The notes: generated by a model not told the origin, from the sequence alone. 64,000 bases of DNA from Halobacteriales archaeon YIM A00010 (GCA_025041175.1 JAKCFJ010000004.1:62001-126000); one strand, 5' to 3'. Shown: positions 37,409-46,826, counted from the first letter of the stretch. Program-made: numbers and translations.

Positions 37409-38106
37409 GCCACGAGCGAACGGAGGTAAACACCGACGAGCCCGTAGTACACACACTTGACCGGCTCGAAGACATTCCCGAACCGACACCCGTCGGGGAC
37501 TTCGTGGTCATCGACGTTATCATCTCTTCGACGAGCATTGTGCAGCTGTTCGAGGCGGATGCAGCCTACGTCAAGCCCTTTGCCAATGTCGACAACGCGC
37601 TCGCCTTTGCGGAGACCACTAACGACGCGTTCCTTGTTGGCGAGCAAGAGGGGCGGGCAATCGACGGGTTCGATTCAGGACCGCTGCCATCGGTACTTGA
37701 CACCCACAACATTGAGGAACGGCCAGTCGGTATCCTGACCTCGAATGGAACGCGGGCGGTCGAGCGGATCGGCTATGATCGTGAGATATTCGTTGCGAGT
37801 ACGGTCAACGCTGCGGCAATCGCGTCAGCTCTCGAAGGCCGCGGTCGTGACGTGTGGTTGGTCGCCGCTGGCCGTCGCGGGAATCCAACACCGGAGGACA
37901 GTGCCGGGGTCGAACTCGTCAAGCGTCATTTTTCGGGTAACCTCACGGAAACTGCAGAAGAAACGATAAAAACGGATATCCGCACTAGCGGTACGGCACG
38001 GTGGCTCACTGAACTCGGATTTGAACACGAAGTTGAACAGCTTCTCCAGTTCAACTCAAGTGATATCGTTCCACGAATGAAAAACGGTGTCTTCGGTACT
38101 GTCTAG
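37405..38106 (+). CDS. ComB-family (2-phosphosulfolactate phosphatase-like) protein
   Basis: 233 residues. It keeps the ComB landmarks VVIDVIISSTSIVQLF (usual DVLRATTT), GEQEGRAIDGFDSG, LTSNGTRAVE, ASTVNAAAIA and VAAGRRGNPTPEDSAG. The family removes phosphate from 2-phosphosulfolactate in coenzyme M synthesis, which haloarchaea do not need (established knowledge), so a different substrate is likely. Translational coupling to a kinase gene suggests that it acts on a phosphorylated product of that enzyme (inference). The arginine of DVLRAT is replaced by Ile/Ser. Confidence 0.82.
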   Translation: MSHERTEVNTDEPVVHTLDRLEDIPEPTPVGDFVVIDVIISSTSIVQLFEADAAYVKPFANVDNALAFAETTNDAFLVGEQEGRAIDGFDSGPLPSVLDTHNIEERPVGILTSNGTRAVERIGYDREIFVASTVNAAAIASALEGRGRDVWLVAAGRRGNPTPEDSAGVELVKRHFSGNLTETAEETIKTDIRTSGTARWLTELGFEHEVEQLLQFNSSDIVPRMKNGVFGTV

Positions 38107-38139
38107 GCAATATATGAGCAGTTCTTGGACTGGCTGGGT

Positions 38140-38430
38140 GAACCTCCAAAAACAGCTCACAGAGACCATCGAGACGCCCTTTATTGAGTATTGAGACAAC
38201 GAGAGCACCGCGAGCATCCTGAGAACGATCGTAGTGCGGCTCCATTCAATGGGTGTTTCACTTCGGGAGATGGCTGCGACGCTCGAAATCTTCAGCGTCT
38301 TCCGCTCGCATCAAGCGGCGTTTCAGTGGGTTCACCGTGTCGGTGAGAAGACTTCAGACCCGCCGACGGCTTCGGCGGCGCAGCTCGTGGTCAACGAGAT
38401 CGCGGTAGATTGCTCATGCGCAGCTGAACT
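38140..38430 (+). pseudogene. IS6-family transposase fragment
   Basis: VVRLHSMGVSLREMAATLEI, then WVHRVGEKTSDPPTASAAQL and VVNEIAV before a stop match the N-terminal helix-turn-helix and first catalytic segment of the IS6 transposases at 7872 and 42136. The rest of the gene and both ends are missing, and the first catalytic Asp is changed to Asn (VVNEIAV against VAIDET). Confidence 0.78.
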
Positions 38431-38551
38431 CGGGATCTATACTTCGCAGATAGCTATGCATTACGAATCTACTGAGCCAACTTCTGACAAACAGAGGTGA
38501 TCGCGCGCTAGTCAGGGGCTTTCAGGGAGTCTTGCCACAGTATCACAGATC

Positions 38552-38665
38552 GAATAGCATACCGATAGAAGCCTTTTTGTGGCATAATATTGCAAATTCC
38601 ACTTCAGCATGCGTAAGTAAAAGCCGTTTACAGAAATCTATTCTCCGAAGTTAGGAACTATTGGA
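38552..38665. repeat. Diverged repeat shared with 50631-50740
   Basis: Shares a run of matching blocks with 50631-50740: ATCGA(A/G)TAGCAT(A/T)CCGA, a GGCA-rich block with CAAAT(T)CC, and CCGTTTACAGAAA followed by CTCCGAAGT. Both copies lie next to transposase relics, so this may be the end of an unrecognised element. Confidence 0.45.
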
Positions 38666-38750
38666 ATCTAGACTTGCTTACGAGTGAACCGCCTCAAGTT
38701 CAAGCTCTGAGGTACTCGCTTTACTCATCAATAGAGAGAAGCGATGTCAC

Positions 38751-41489
38751 TCAGTCAGTAGAGAGGGTGACGTTGATCGCGGTTGTGTCTTCTCCAATTA
38801 CCTTCGCTTCCGGAACGTCAATCGTAGTGGCCGCCGTCGTGGATTCGTTCGTTGTGTTCGTGAGACTGAAGCTATACGGGCCTGTCGCCTGAACACTGAC
38901 GTTGGTGTATCCTGCGTCAACGCCCCAATTCTCATATCCTGTGGTAGAGTAGGGGAGTGTCATTGTGAACTCGCCATCCGCTCCAGTTTCCGCTTGCTGG
39001 GTATACGTGAATGTTGAGTTCTGGTTCGGGATTGATAGCTGAATCGAGGCAGTAACCGTTGAATTAGCCGGTGCTCGCCCGTCGATCTCTGCGCCCGGCA
39101 CGCGTTCGAATGTCTTCACCCACGACCCTTGAGATATTCCTGTGAGAGTAGACACGCTGTACTGTGAGTCGCTGGCGTGAACTAACCGGTAGTGTTCCAG
39201 TGCTGGAATTCGGTCGGAGGGCAGCCCGGAAGCACCGCCAATCTGTGAGGTTCTGTCACTCTGAACGTATGCTTCGGCAGCAGTCATATTTTCGAACTGC
39301 TTGATGAACTGGCCGTCAGACGGGGTTGTAGCGATAGTAGTGATGTCGCCACTCGATGTCTGTACCTGTTGAGTTTCCCAGTCAACGACGGTTGGTTGCG
39401 TATCAACCGCACTTCCGTGGTATTGGTACAGACGGACACGAAGACTGTCATAGTGTTGCTGTTGTTTGATGTACCCGGCAAACTGTATGCTAGTATTCGT
39501 TGACTGGTACACTGGTTCGACAAGATCTGTTGAGGTCAGGTTTTCATCGGTCGTAAAGGCCGTCGGTGCGGTATATTTTTCCGATCCGGGGGTAGTCAGT
39601 TTCCAGTCAAGCATCACGTACTGCGCTTGCTCGTCGTCCCAAGTGACGAAGTCGTTTGCTGCGGTTTCATTACTGGACAGGAGGAAATCCGCAGCGGTCG
39701 TCGAGCCTTGTTGGAACGGATTTGCAACCGGGATCCGTTCGCCGAGGGTTGTGATGAAGTGGCCGTAATCCCACCACGATACCACCCCGTACGCTCCTGA
39801 TGGGTATTTGTAATCCGCAGTTGGTGAAACCGTCGCTTGGCGCGACAATGCTGTTGCATTCGGGTTTCCGTAGGTTCCTTCCGAAGGAGTGTTCGACTGA
39901 ATCCAGGCAAGACTGCCTTCCCAAGCCGTGACTTCACCTGGCTGGTTGCTCTCTGCGACAGCCGTTGAGTCAAGAGTCACTCCACTCGCACCAATTGACG
40001 AGACGAATGGACCAACTAGAAGAGAGACGATCAGCACTCCTATAATTACTTGATATGCACTGATGTTCCGGACGTTATCGAGCTTCTGTAGCCCTGTTTT
40101 TCGACTGACCCAGGCGATACAAACACCCGTCAACACGGCGACTGGGATGATGAGGTAGTAGTCGAAGCGGACCTGGGTTAGAGTCGCCATCGTCATTAAC
40201 GCGAACCAGACTACGAGGGCGACATTCGATCCCCGTGAATCTTGGGCGCGAAGATACTTCGTAATGAGAAGTACAGCTCCTGCAACTGCAGCGAGGAAAG
40301 CAAGCCCGTACGACTCCAGCATGAATGTCCCGACGGAGTCGAGTGGAATTGGCTGTGCTTCCCCGATTGTTCGAGCACTGGCACTCGCATCATACCCGAA
40401 AATACGATAGAATTGACTGACGAAGTACTCGAACTGTGTTGGGGCGATCACTCGAACAAGTAATGCAAGGGCAATCGTCCCTCCACCGAGAATGCCAGGA
40501 TAGTATTTTGTCGGGAGTGAGCGCGATTCGATGAAGCGAGCTAAGGTAGCCAAAATCGTGAGCCCAACTGCAACGAGAACGAATAGTAATGGCTGGAGGA
40601 GTGAGAAATCCGTCGAGCTGAGTCCCAGTGTGGACATCGGAACAAGCAAGATGAGTGCAGTGACCAGTGACGAGATGATCCCCTGAAGCGCGACGTGTTC
40701 CGGGCTTCGGTTACGAATGAACTCTGCGGTCAGGTGTAAGCCATAGAATACGGCAAGGATGAACGCAATAACGACACCAGGTGGCCAAACGGACACGTAC
40801 AGTGCTACAGCAATTCCAGCAAGGATCGAGCGAACGAATGGTTTTTTGACTGCTTGGAACTCTCGCGCTTGAATCACCTCAAAGACGGGTTTTTCACGTT
40901 CAGCCGTTTGGACGGCAAGCATTACAGCCAGCATTCCAAACGCCTGGAACAATGTTTCAGCGGCGTGATGATCGGAGAAGCCGACCATGGTCCGTTGAAG
41001 GAATGCACCGGGAGTCAATGCTAAGACGACGACAGCGCAGATACCGGCAAGTCGGCCACCGAAGTGTCGTCCAAGTAGATACGTGGGGATAATCACGAGC
41101 GTCCCCAGAACTGCCGGGGTGAATAGGAGCGTGAGACCGATAGTTTGTTCCGTGGGACTTCCAGCACCGAGTACGAGTGCCACGGTTGCAACGATCTGGT
41201 CGTAAAGTGTTCCAAATTGACCAGCGGCGGTTCCTGTTGGGAATGACGTCCACGGATCAAACGGTATTGTTTGCGGGAAGTTTGCTACGGTATACGTAAC
41301 CTGCCGGTAATGATACCATGCGTCATTGCCGCTGAATAGCACTTGGTCGCTGCTTACGAATGTGGACCAGCCGTGCAAACGGGTCCATAACATGTAGCTT
41401 GCCAAGAGTAGGAGAGCTGGGATCTGGTATTGGTCTTTGAGCCATGCAGTCGCGGTGTCGGAGTTGAGTTGATCGGACCACTGAGTCAT
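38751..41489 (-). CDS. aglB: Oligosaccharyltransferase (AglB, STT3 family)
   Basis: Moves the lipid-linked glycan onto Asn in N-x-S/T of exported proteins; membrane enzyme with its C-terminal half outside the cell. 912 residues with about 13 N-terminal spans. First metal-binding loop GNDAWYHYR (54-62), SDHH at 172-175, the external-loop glutamate in ARTIGEAQP (E377), and acceptor-recognition WWDYG (572-576). The C-terminal outer part is Thr/Ser/Asn-rich and beta-like. It heads the glycosylation region; a DUF7123 gene lies 72 bases upstream on the same strand. Confidence 0.96.
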   Translation of the reverse strand: MTQWSDQLNSDTATAWLKDQYQIPALLLLASYMLWTRLHGWSTFVSSDQVLFSGNDAWYHYRQVTYTVANFPQTIPFDPWTSFPTGTAAGQFGTLYDQIVATVALVLGAGSPTEQTIGLTLLFTPAVLGTLVIIPTYLLGRHFGGRLAGICAVVVLALTPGAFLQRTMVGFSDHHAAETLFQAFGMLAVMLAVQTAEREKPVFEVIQAREFQAVKKPFVRSILAGIAVALYVSVWPPGVVIAFILAVFYGLHLTAEFIRNRSPEHVALQGIISSLVTALILLVPMSTLGLSSTDFSLLQPLLFVLVAVGLTILATLARFIESRSLPTKYYPGILGGGTIALALLVRVIAPTQFEYFVSQFYRIFGYDASASARTIGEAQPIPLDSVGTFMLESYGLAFLAAVAGAVLLITKYLRAQDSRGSNVALVVWFALMTMATLTQVRFDYYLIIPVAVLTGVCIAWVSRKTGLQKLDNVRNISAYQVIIGVLIVSLLVGPFVSSIGASGVTLDSTAVAESNQPGEVTAWEGSLAWIQSNTPSEGTYGNPNATALSRQATVSPTADYKYPSGAYGVVSWWDYGHFITTLGERIPVANPFQQGSTTAADFLLSSNETAANDFVTWDDEQAQYVMLDWKLTTPGSEKYTAPTAFTTDENLTSTDLVEPVYQSTNTSIQFAGYIKQQQHYDSLRVRLYQYHGSAVDTQPTVVDWETQQVQTSSGDITTIATTPSDGQFIKQFENMTAAEAYVQSDRTSQIGGASGLPSDRIPALEHYRLVHASDSQYSVSTLTGISQGSWVKTFERVPGAEIDGRAPANSTVTASIQLSIPNQNSTFTYTQQAETGADGEFTMTLPYSTTGYENWGVDAGYTNVSVQATGPYSFSLTNTTNESTTAATTIDVPEAKVIGEDTTAINVTLSTD

Positions 41490-41561
41490 GCGTGGGAAGG
41501 ATCTCTGGAAATATGGGGTGAGTCGGTTTGTTGAGACTAGGGAACTGCGGGCTATTTCGGG

Positions 41562-41813
41562 TCACTCGGAATTCCGTTCGATGTACCACGTCGTCCCACC
41601 GATGTAACCCCATTTAGTAACGGAAAACTCGGACGCTGAACCTTGGAGTTGGAAGAGCAAAGCACCAATTTCTTTCGAGGACAGGTCTGTCTCTGCGGCT
41701 ATTTTCCTTCTTTTGAAGTAGTGATGTCCGTCTGCGATTTTTCGACGAAGATAGGCTTCTAGCGCCTTGCGTTTCACGTTGCCCTTCGGTTGGGTCTCGG
41801 ATCGCGCGTCCAT
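41562..41813 (-). CDS. DUF7123-type winged-helix protein
   Basis: 83 residues. RRKIADGHHYFKRRKIAAET, DLSSKEIGALLFQLQ and KWGYIGGTTWYIE match the compact haloarchaeal DUF7123 family (recalled), a winged helix with a helix-turn-helix DLSSKEIGALL. Probably a DNA-binding or regulatory protein. Same strand as aglB, 72 bases upstream, and commonly near it (recalled). Confidence 0.8.
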   Translation of the reverse strand: MDARSETQPKGNVKRKALEAYLRRKIADGHHYFKRRKIAAETDLSSKEIGALLFQLQGSASEFSVTKWGYIGGTTWYIERNSE

Positions 41814-41982
41814 ATCAGGGAAGAAGCGTACGTACGCTTATCAGCAATTTCCGAATTTACGCACTGATCCCACAAGAGTCGGGCACAAATTAGCCCGAAA
41901 TGGCCAGAGCATCTCTAATTCCCGAAAGCGGCTGAGTAGAAAGACAAACCTATATACGCAGAGTAGTCTCTAATGTTATTAA

Positions 41983-42106
41983 ATGCGACAGTTGCTATGG
42001 TGGCTCATTGGGGCTCCCGTTGTGGGCGAAACCGGTTACGGATCGTCCGCACGCTAGAAGAGCGTCCAATGAACACCAATCAGCTGTCGAATGAATTGGA
42101 CCTGAA
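41983..42106 (+). pseudogene. Winged-helix regulator gene cut by an IS6 element
   Basis: MRQLLWWLIG at the ATG, then an indel after about 15 codons, then RLRIVRTLEERPMNTNQLSN and ELDL just before the element at 42107. It is a close paralogue of the intact regulator at 48700 (MRQLLWWLIGGTQGGKNRLR, NQLSNELDL). The continuation expected (NYKTVQHH) is not found on the far side of the element, so the 3' part was deleted. Confidence 0.85.
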
Positions 42107-42851
42107 GGCACTGTCTAGTTGAGCCAGTTTGAGAGGTGAGCAGGCCGTTGAGTTTGTTGGATCAAATGCTCGCAGACCTGCTCAGCGAGAGCTACGATAC
42201 AGATTTAGAAGAATCTTGGGAGAATGAGCGGACGACGACGCCCGTCAGGGCGTTCGCCGTCCGTCTCCATGCAACCGGTTGTTCACTTCGGGAGATAACA
42301 ACTATTCTTTCAGAACTCGGCGTCGAACGCTCTCACGGAGCGGTTTGGAACTGGGTACACCGGCTGACTGACAGCGTTTCTGACCCGCCGACGGCTTCGC
42401 CGTCGCGGGTCGCGATTGATGAGACTGCTGTCAAGATTAACGGTGAATGGTCTTGGTTGTACGCTGCAATAGACTTCGACACGAAGTTGATTCTCGACGC
42501 CCAGTTGTTCGGACGCCACGGCACCGATCCGGCAGCTGCGTTCCTGCATGGACTCCGCGAGAAACACGATCTCTCCGAGGCGGTGTTTCTCGTCGATCAG
42601 TTCGGCTACCGGACTGCCCTTGCTCGATTGGGGTTGAACGGACGGGTCGACTACACCGACCGAAACCTCATCGAGAAGTGGTATCACACCTTCGAAATGC
42701 GAGTTGACCGTTTCCATAACTCGTGGGTGGGCAGTCGGCGGAGTGCCCGCAGATGGATTGAACAATTTGTGCACTACTACAATCATCAGAGACCGCATCA
42801 ATCGCTCGATGGACGAACGCCAGCCGACGAAGTGCTAAACTAGACAGTGCC
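42107..42851 (+). mobile_element. IS6-family element, second copy
   Basis: 745 bp, same length as the copy at 7816. Ends GGCACTGTCTAGTTGAG and a matching complement (CTAGACAGTGCC) at the right. The flanks are GACCTGAA at the left and GTGTTTTT at the right: no target duplication, which points to a deletion or replicative rearrangement after insertion. The transposase frame is intact, and the sequence differs well beyond recent duplication from the other copy. Confidence 0.92.
42136..42843 (+). CDS. IS6-family transposase
   Basis: 235 codons from a GTG, or 225 from the ATG at 42166 (MLADLLSESY), the better match to its relative at 7872. DDE residues lie in VAIDETAVKI, VFLVDQFGY and RNLIEKWYH. 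N-terminal helix-turn-helix VRLHATGCSLREITTIL. C-terminal YNHQRPHQSLDGRTPADEVLN. A perfect 7-bp hairpin with loop TTC at 42389-42405 occupies the same codons as the loop-GGA hairpin of the other copy. Confidence 0.92.
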   Translation: MSRPLSLLDQMLADLLSESYDTDLEESWENERTTTPVRAFAVRLHATGCSLREITTILSELGVERSHGAVWNWVHRLTDSVSDPPTASPSRVAIDETAVKINGEWSWLYAAIDFDTKLILDAQLFGRHGTDPAAAFLHGLREKHDLSEAVFLVDQFGYRTALARLGLNGRVDYTDRNLIEKWYHTFEMRVDRFHNSWVGSRRSARRWIEQFVHYYNHQRPHQSLDGRTPADEVLN

Positions 42852-43524
42852 GTGTTTTTGGCTAAATATCCCTATTATTAGTGAAGATATAAATAAGCCA
42901 GTTTATAACCAGTGAACGATCTGTTCGTAAGGACTCTAGGGATTTCCAAAGGCATGAGGTCAATTGCCGTGGGCTGGAGAATTGTGTGGTGACCATACAC
43001 CAAGCGCTATGAAACGATCGGTGGTAATCGTTTACTAATTCGGACATGAATCATTTTCAAATAATTTTCACATTGCCTCCCATGACCGATAGCATCCCGA
43101 GGGCTGTTTCCGGGAGCGATCTCGAGAAGCGCTGGCGATTTTGGCCACATTTGTGCCTCAGTCCCCGGTTAATTATGTGGAATTTCGGACAAGAGATAAC
43201 CCAATGCAGGGTGGCAATACACGTGGAGACACACCCGAAACGATAGTTAGCTTTCGATGGGCACTTCGAAGCGACCGTCATTTTGGGGTGGCTCTACGCC
43301 CGACGTGTGCGACGAACGGCAGAATCTGTGTTTGTCGGGACCTGCTCACTGCCATTCGAAGCGTACACGAACGACACTGCTACTATGAAACGACACGCAC
43401 GTACGAAACCGGAATTTGGAGAAGTGACTACTAGACGAGAAGCGTCCGATGGATCAACCACCGGCGTTGTCATTGTGAGCAACGCGAACGACTGCTTTGG
43501 CGCCACACGTTGTGAGGGAACTAC
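42852..43524. other. Intergenic, no gene recognised
   Basis: About 670 bases between the IS6 element and the nucleotidyltransferase. Parts of 43260-43480 have coding-like composition but no consistent frame or family was recognised. It may include decayed glycan-synthesis sequence. Confidence 0.4.
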
Positions 43525-44502
43525 ATGAAAGCTGTCGTCCTCGCGGGGGGCTACGCCACGCGGCTCTGGCCGATTACGAAACATCGACCGAAGATGTTCC
43601 TTCCGGTCGGCGAAGCGACGGTCATCGATCACATCCTGCGGGAACTGGAGATTGAGGATCGAATCGAGATGGTATATGTCAGCACCAACGAGCGATTCGG
43701 TGCCGAATTCAGCACGTATCTCCGTGACAGTGAGTTCGAGAAACCCCAGCTGTCGATCGAACGATCGAGTGCCGAACGGGAGAAATTCGGCGTCGTCGGT
43801 GCACTCACCCGGCTCGTTGAACGAGAAGACATCGAGGACGATATGGTTGTGATCGGGGGTGATAACCTGTTTAGCTTCGATATCGCCGATTTTATCGATG
43901 CATTCGAGATGTGGGCAGCTCCCACGATCGCAGCCTACGACGTGGGCACACCCGAGAACGCAACGCCTTACGGCGTGCTGGAACTCGACGATAGGTGTGT
44001 CGTCGGCTTTTCGGAGAAACCCGATGATCCAACCAGCTCACTCGTTTCGGTTGCCTGCTATGGATTCCCACGAGAGACGTTATCGCTGCTCGATTGCTAT
44101 CTCGCCGAAGGCAACAATCCAGACGAACCGGGGTGGTTCGTCCAGTGGCTTCAGGAACGAAAGTCAACCCACGCCTACACATTCGATGGAGCATGGTTCG
44201 ACATCGGAACGCAGGAGAGCTACCTCGAAGCCCTCGCCTGGCAGCTCGACGGTGAGTCATACGTCGCTGAGAGTGCGACGCTCGAGAACGTAACCATCAG
44301 CGACGACGTGTACGTGATGGACGACGCGACACTCGTCGATTCGACCATCGAACGGACAGTGGTCTTTCCCGGAACGACGATCGAATCGGCAACCGTTCGC
44401 CGATCGATCGTGGATACGGATGCACGTATCGTCGATCTATCCATCCACGATGGATTGATCGGCGCCCACACGCAGCTCTCGAACAGACAGGGTCGACCAT
44501 AG
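43525..44502 (+). CDS. Sugar-1-phosphate nucleotidyltransferase (AglF/GlmU-like)
   Basis: Makes an NDP-sugar from sugar-1-phosphate and NTP for glycan assembly; cytoplasmic. 325 residues. Signature VVLAGGYATRLWPITKHRPK at the N-terminus, metal site VVIGGDNLFSFD, product region YGVLELDD and FSEKP. The C-terminal part (about 245-315) has hexapeptide-like repeats (ATLENVTISDDVYVMDDATL), a left-handed beta helix. It lies within the aglB region and is divergent from the damaged glycosyltransferases. The sugar cannot be told. Confidence 0.88.
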   Translation: MKAVVLAGGYATRLWPITKHRPKMFLPVGEATVIDHILRELEIEDRIEMVYVSTNERFGAEFSTYLRDSEFEKPQLSIERSSAEREKFGVVGALTRLVEREDIEDDMVVIGGDNLFSFDIADFIDAFEMWAAPTIAAYDVGTPENATPYGVLELDDRCVVGFSEKPDDPTSSLVSVACYGFPRETLSLLDCYLAEGNNPDEPGWFVQWLQERKSTHAYTFDGAWFDIGTQESYLEALAWQLDGESYVAESATLENVTISDDVYVMDDATLVDSTIERTVVFPGTTIESATVRRSIVDTDARIVDLSIHDGLIGAHTQLSNRQGRP

Positions 44503-44629
44503 CTTAGCTTGATCACCGGTCGGGCCACTCCCGATGACGATGCTTTCTACTGATGGATGGCTCATTACCAAGAGTCATCGGAGAAACCCGCTCGATTTCG
44601 ATTGGCCAGCCGAATTGTGGGGATTCGTA

Positions 44630-45033
44630 CTACTGGACGAATTGGACCGCCAGTCGAAACACGTGATAGCCCATATATCCCCCATCCCGAACGATCTCGA
44701 CGCTCGTATCCTCACCGGGGTTCCACACGACAGGGAACTCGTGGATCCGGAACCCCATTCGCTGGGCCCGGACTAAAATCTCGGTGTCCCAGAACCAATG
44801 GTGATCCTCTACCGTCGGTAGAACCGCTTCGAGGAGCTCCCGATCGAATACCTTGAAGCCACACTGATGGTCGTGAATCGTCGAGGACAGACACGTTCTA
44901 ACTAGGCCGTTGTAAATGCGACTGGCGACATAACGTTTCACAGATCGATTCGCGTTGCTTTCGGGGAGCAGCCGTGAGTCGATGCCTCGTTGTATGCGGG
45001 CAATACGATGCTGACGCCGACTGGTTCGTTCAT
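44630..45033 (-). pseudogene. Family 2 glycosyltransferase with an internal deletion (AglD-like)
   Basis: Starts MNEPVGVSIVLPAYNEA, the hallmark of a GT2 N-terminus, then jumps without the nucleotide- and metal-binding middle to SNANRSVKRYVASRIYNGLV, DHQCGFKVFDRELLEAVLP and WFWDTEILVRAQRMGFRIHE in another frame. About 120 codons are missing, along with the DxD motif. The stop at 44630 is in the C-terminal frame. It directly follows the flippase-like gene on the same strand, as if a split AglD pair. Confidence 0.8.
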
Positions 45034-45044
45034 AATGATCTAAA

Positions 45045-46073
45045 TTACAATTGATCTGTACTTCTCGTCAGACGATTCACCGACAGGGAGATGGGATACC
45101 ATAAGCCGATCGCGTAGACCGTTACACCGACGCCGACTACGCTCCAGTAGCTGATCAGCCGGTAGCAGATGGTGACAGCGGCGACCGCTGTCGGATCCAG
45201 TCCAACCCATCCGAGGACGAGCGCGATCCCGGCCTCGGTAACGCCGAGTCCACCTGGGGTGATCGGAATCGTCGAGAGCAACACGCCGACGAGTGCCGCG
45301 ACGAACGCACCCCCAAACGACAGGTCGACACCGAGTGCGACCCCGACGAGATACATAGTCATCCCTTCGAACAGCCAGCCGATCGCGGTGTAGCCGACGA
45401 GCTGGGGATACCGATCGAGCGAATCGACCGTTCCACGCCGCACCCGGCGATAGATCCTCTGTACACGACCTGGAAGCCATCTATCGAACGACCTTCCGGC
45501 CCGATCGATCACGAGGAGTCCACTGATGACAACGATGAGTAGCCCAGTACCGATCATCGTCGTCTGAAGAACAGCTGGTGGAACGTCGCCCCAGAAGACG
45601 ACGATGACCGCAGCGACGAGTGCTACCACCAGGATGGCTATGTCGACGATCCGTTCAGTGAGGACGGTACCAGCGGTGACGCTGATATCGGCGTCTGTCG
45701 AGCGGTGGAGCACCGAACAGCGATAGACGTCGCCGAGGCGGGCAACTGTCACACAGTTTGCGAACCATCCGAGATAGATGATCCGAGTGAGTTCGGTGAG
45801 GGAACCGATTCGACTATCGCCATGCACTGTGTATCCGACATTCTCTAGCAGGAGCTGCCAGCGTAGCGAGCGGACGATTCCGAGACCCTGGAACAGACAG
45901 AGTGCAGCCACGAACCAGAGTGGATCGGCCTCTTGGAGCGACGTCAGCGCGGCGTCTACGTCGACAGTGGTCACACTCCGCACGGTGAGTACCAACAACC
46001 CCAGGCCGAGGAGAAACGAGATAACGTTTCTTGGGCTGCAAACGTGGTTCCGAATCGACGGCCGATCTGTCAT
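45045..46073 (-). CDS. Flippase-like membrane protein (UPF0104/LPG synthase TM type)
   Basis: 342 residues, about 8 hydrophobic spans. The central GWFANCVTVARLGDVYRCSV and late LLSTIPITPGGLGVTEAGIAL are the standard signatures of this lipid-handling family. In Haloferax AglD an equivalent domain follows a GT2 domain in one protein (recalled); here the GT2 is a separate, broken gene directly downstream. The start ATG overlaps the stop of the glycosyltransferase upstream (ATGA). Probably handles a dolichol-linked sugar. Confidence 0.82.
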   Translation of the reverse strand: MTDRPSIRNHVCSPRNVISFLLGLGLLVLTVRSVTTVDVDAALTSLQEADPLWFVAALCLFQGLGIVRSLRWQLLLENVGYTVHGDSRIGSLTELTRIIYLGWFANCVTVARLGDVYRCSVLHRSTDADISVTAGTVLTERIVDIAILVVALVAAVIVVFWGDVPPAVLQTTMIGTGLLIVVISGLLVIDRAGRSFDRWLPGRVQRIYRRVRRGTVDSLDRYPQLVGYTAIGWLFEGMTMYLVGVALGVDLSFGGAFVAALVGVLLSTIPITPGGLGVTEAGIALVLGWVGLDPTAVAAVTICYRLISYWSVVGVGVTVYAIGLWYPISLSVNRLTRSTDQL

Positions 46074-46643
46074 CAGCTACTCACCGCAGTGGTGCAGTCG
46101 TAGAGATTGAGGTTCGTGGTCGTCGATCCATTCGAGGTGGATGACTGCCAACGATCGCTTGAGACGGATCGACAGCTGTTCTCGACCCACTCTGTGGTTT
46201 CGCTCTGCTGGCCACCGTCGAACATTGAGCCCATTCCGCCCGATGGCGGCGAGCTCCCCGTTCGGTTCGCCACGGAGTCGTTCGTCCCACCAGAAAGGCC
46301 TCCCATCGGTCCCTCACTGGTGATGACGTACCGGACGTCCCCCTGCGCTACGAGTGTGGCCAGTTCGCTCGAATTCATCACCGGATCGCTCCCGCTGAAG
46401 CCGCCGAGCGAAACGACGGGTTCGTCGGTGGCGAGCATTATCGGTGCGGCCGTCGTCGCGCTGCCATCGACAGCCGCGACATACGTCGCATTCCCTTGAT
46501 TAGCTTCCAGATACGACGTGAGTGCGTCACTCGTCTGGGTGTCCGACGTCGCTGGTCCAGCGCCGGACATCCCACCGGCCATCGCCGGAACCGACGACGA
46601 AGCCCCACCGCTCCCGCGCTGCCCGACACCGAGACATGGGATT

Positions 46644-46722
46644 ACTGGTATCCATCGTCATCGGACCCGCAGACGGGATCATGACGTTTGATCCGGAGAC
46701 GATCGAGAACGCTCCCCAGATC
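46644..46722. repeat. 79-bp direct repeat, copy 1
   Basis: Identical to 46827-46905; period 183 bp (61 codons). It encodes IWGAFSIVSGSNVMIPSAGP and the following TMDTS, in the minus-strand glycosyltransferase. Confidence 0.9.
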
Positions 46723-46826
46723 GTTGGCGCACGCCGGAATGAGCCCCACGACCCACCGCTCCCATTGAGCTGTGGAGCGCCCCCACCGAACTGTCCGGAG
46801 GATGGTCCACCCGACGGGGCCGATCC

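Noticed and set aside
42101-42856. Target duplication of the second IS6 copy
   Set aside because: Left flank GACCTGAA and right flank GTGTTTTT do not match, so no duplication can be claimed.
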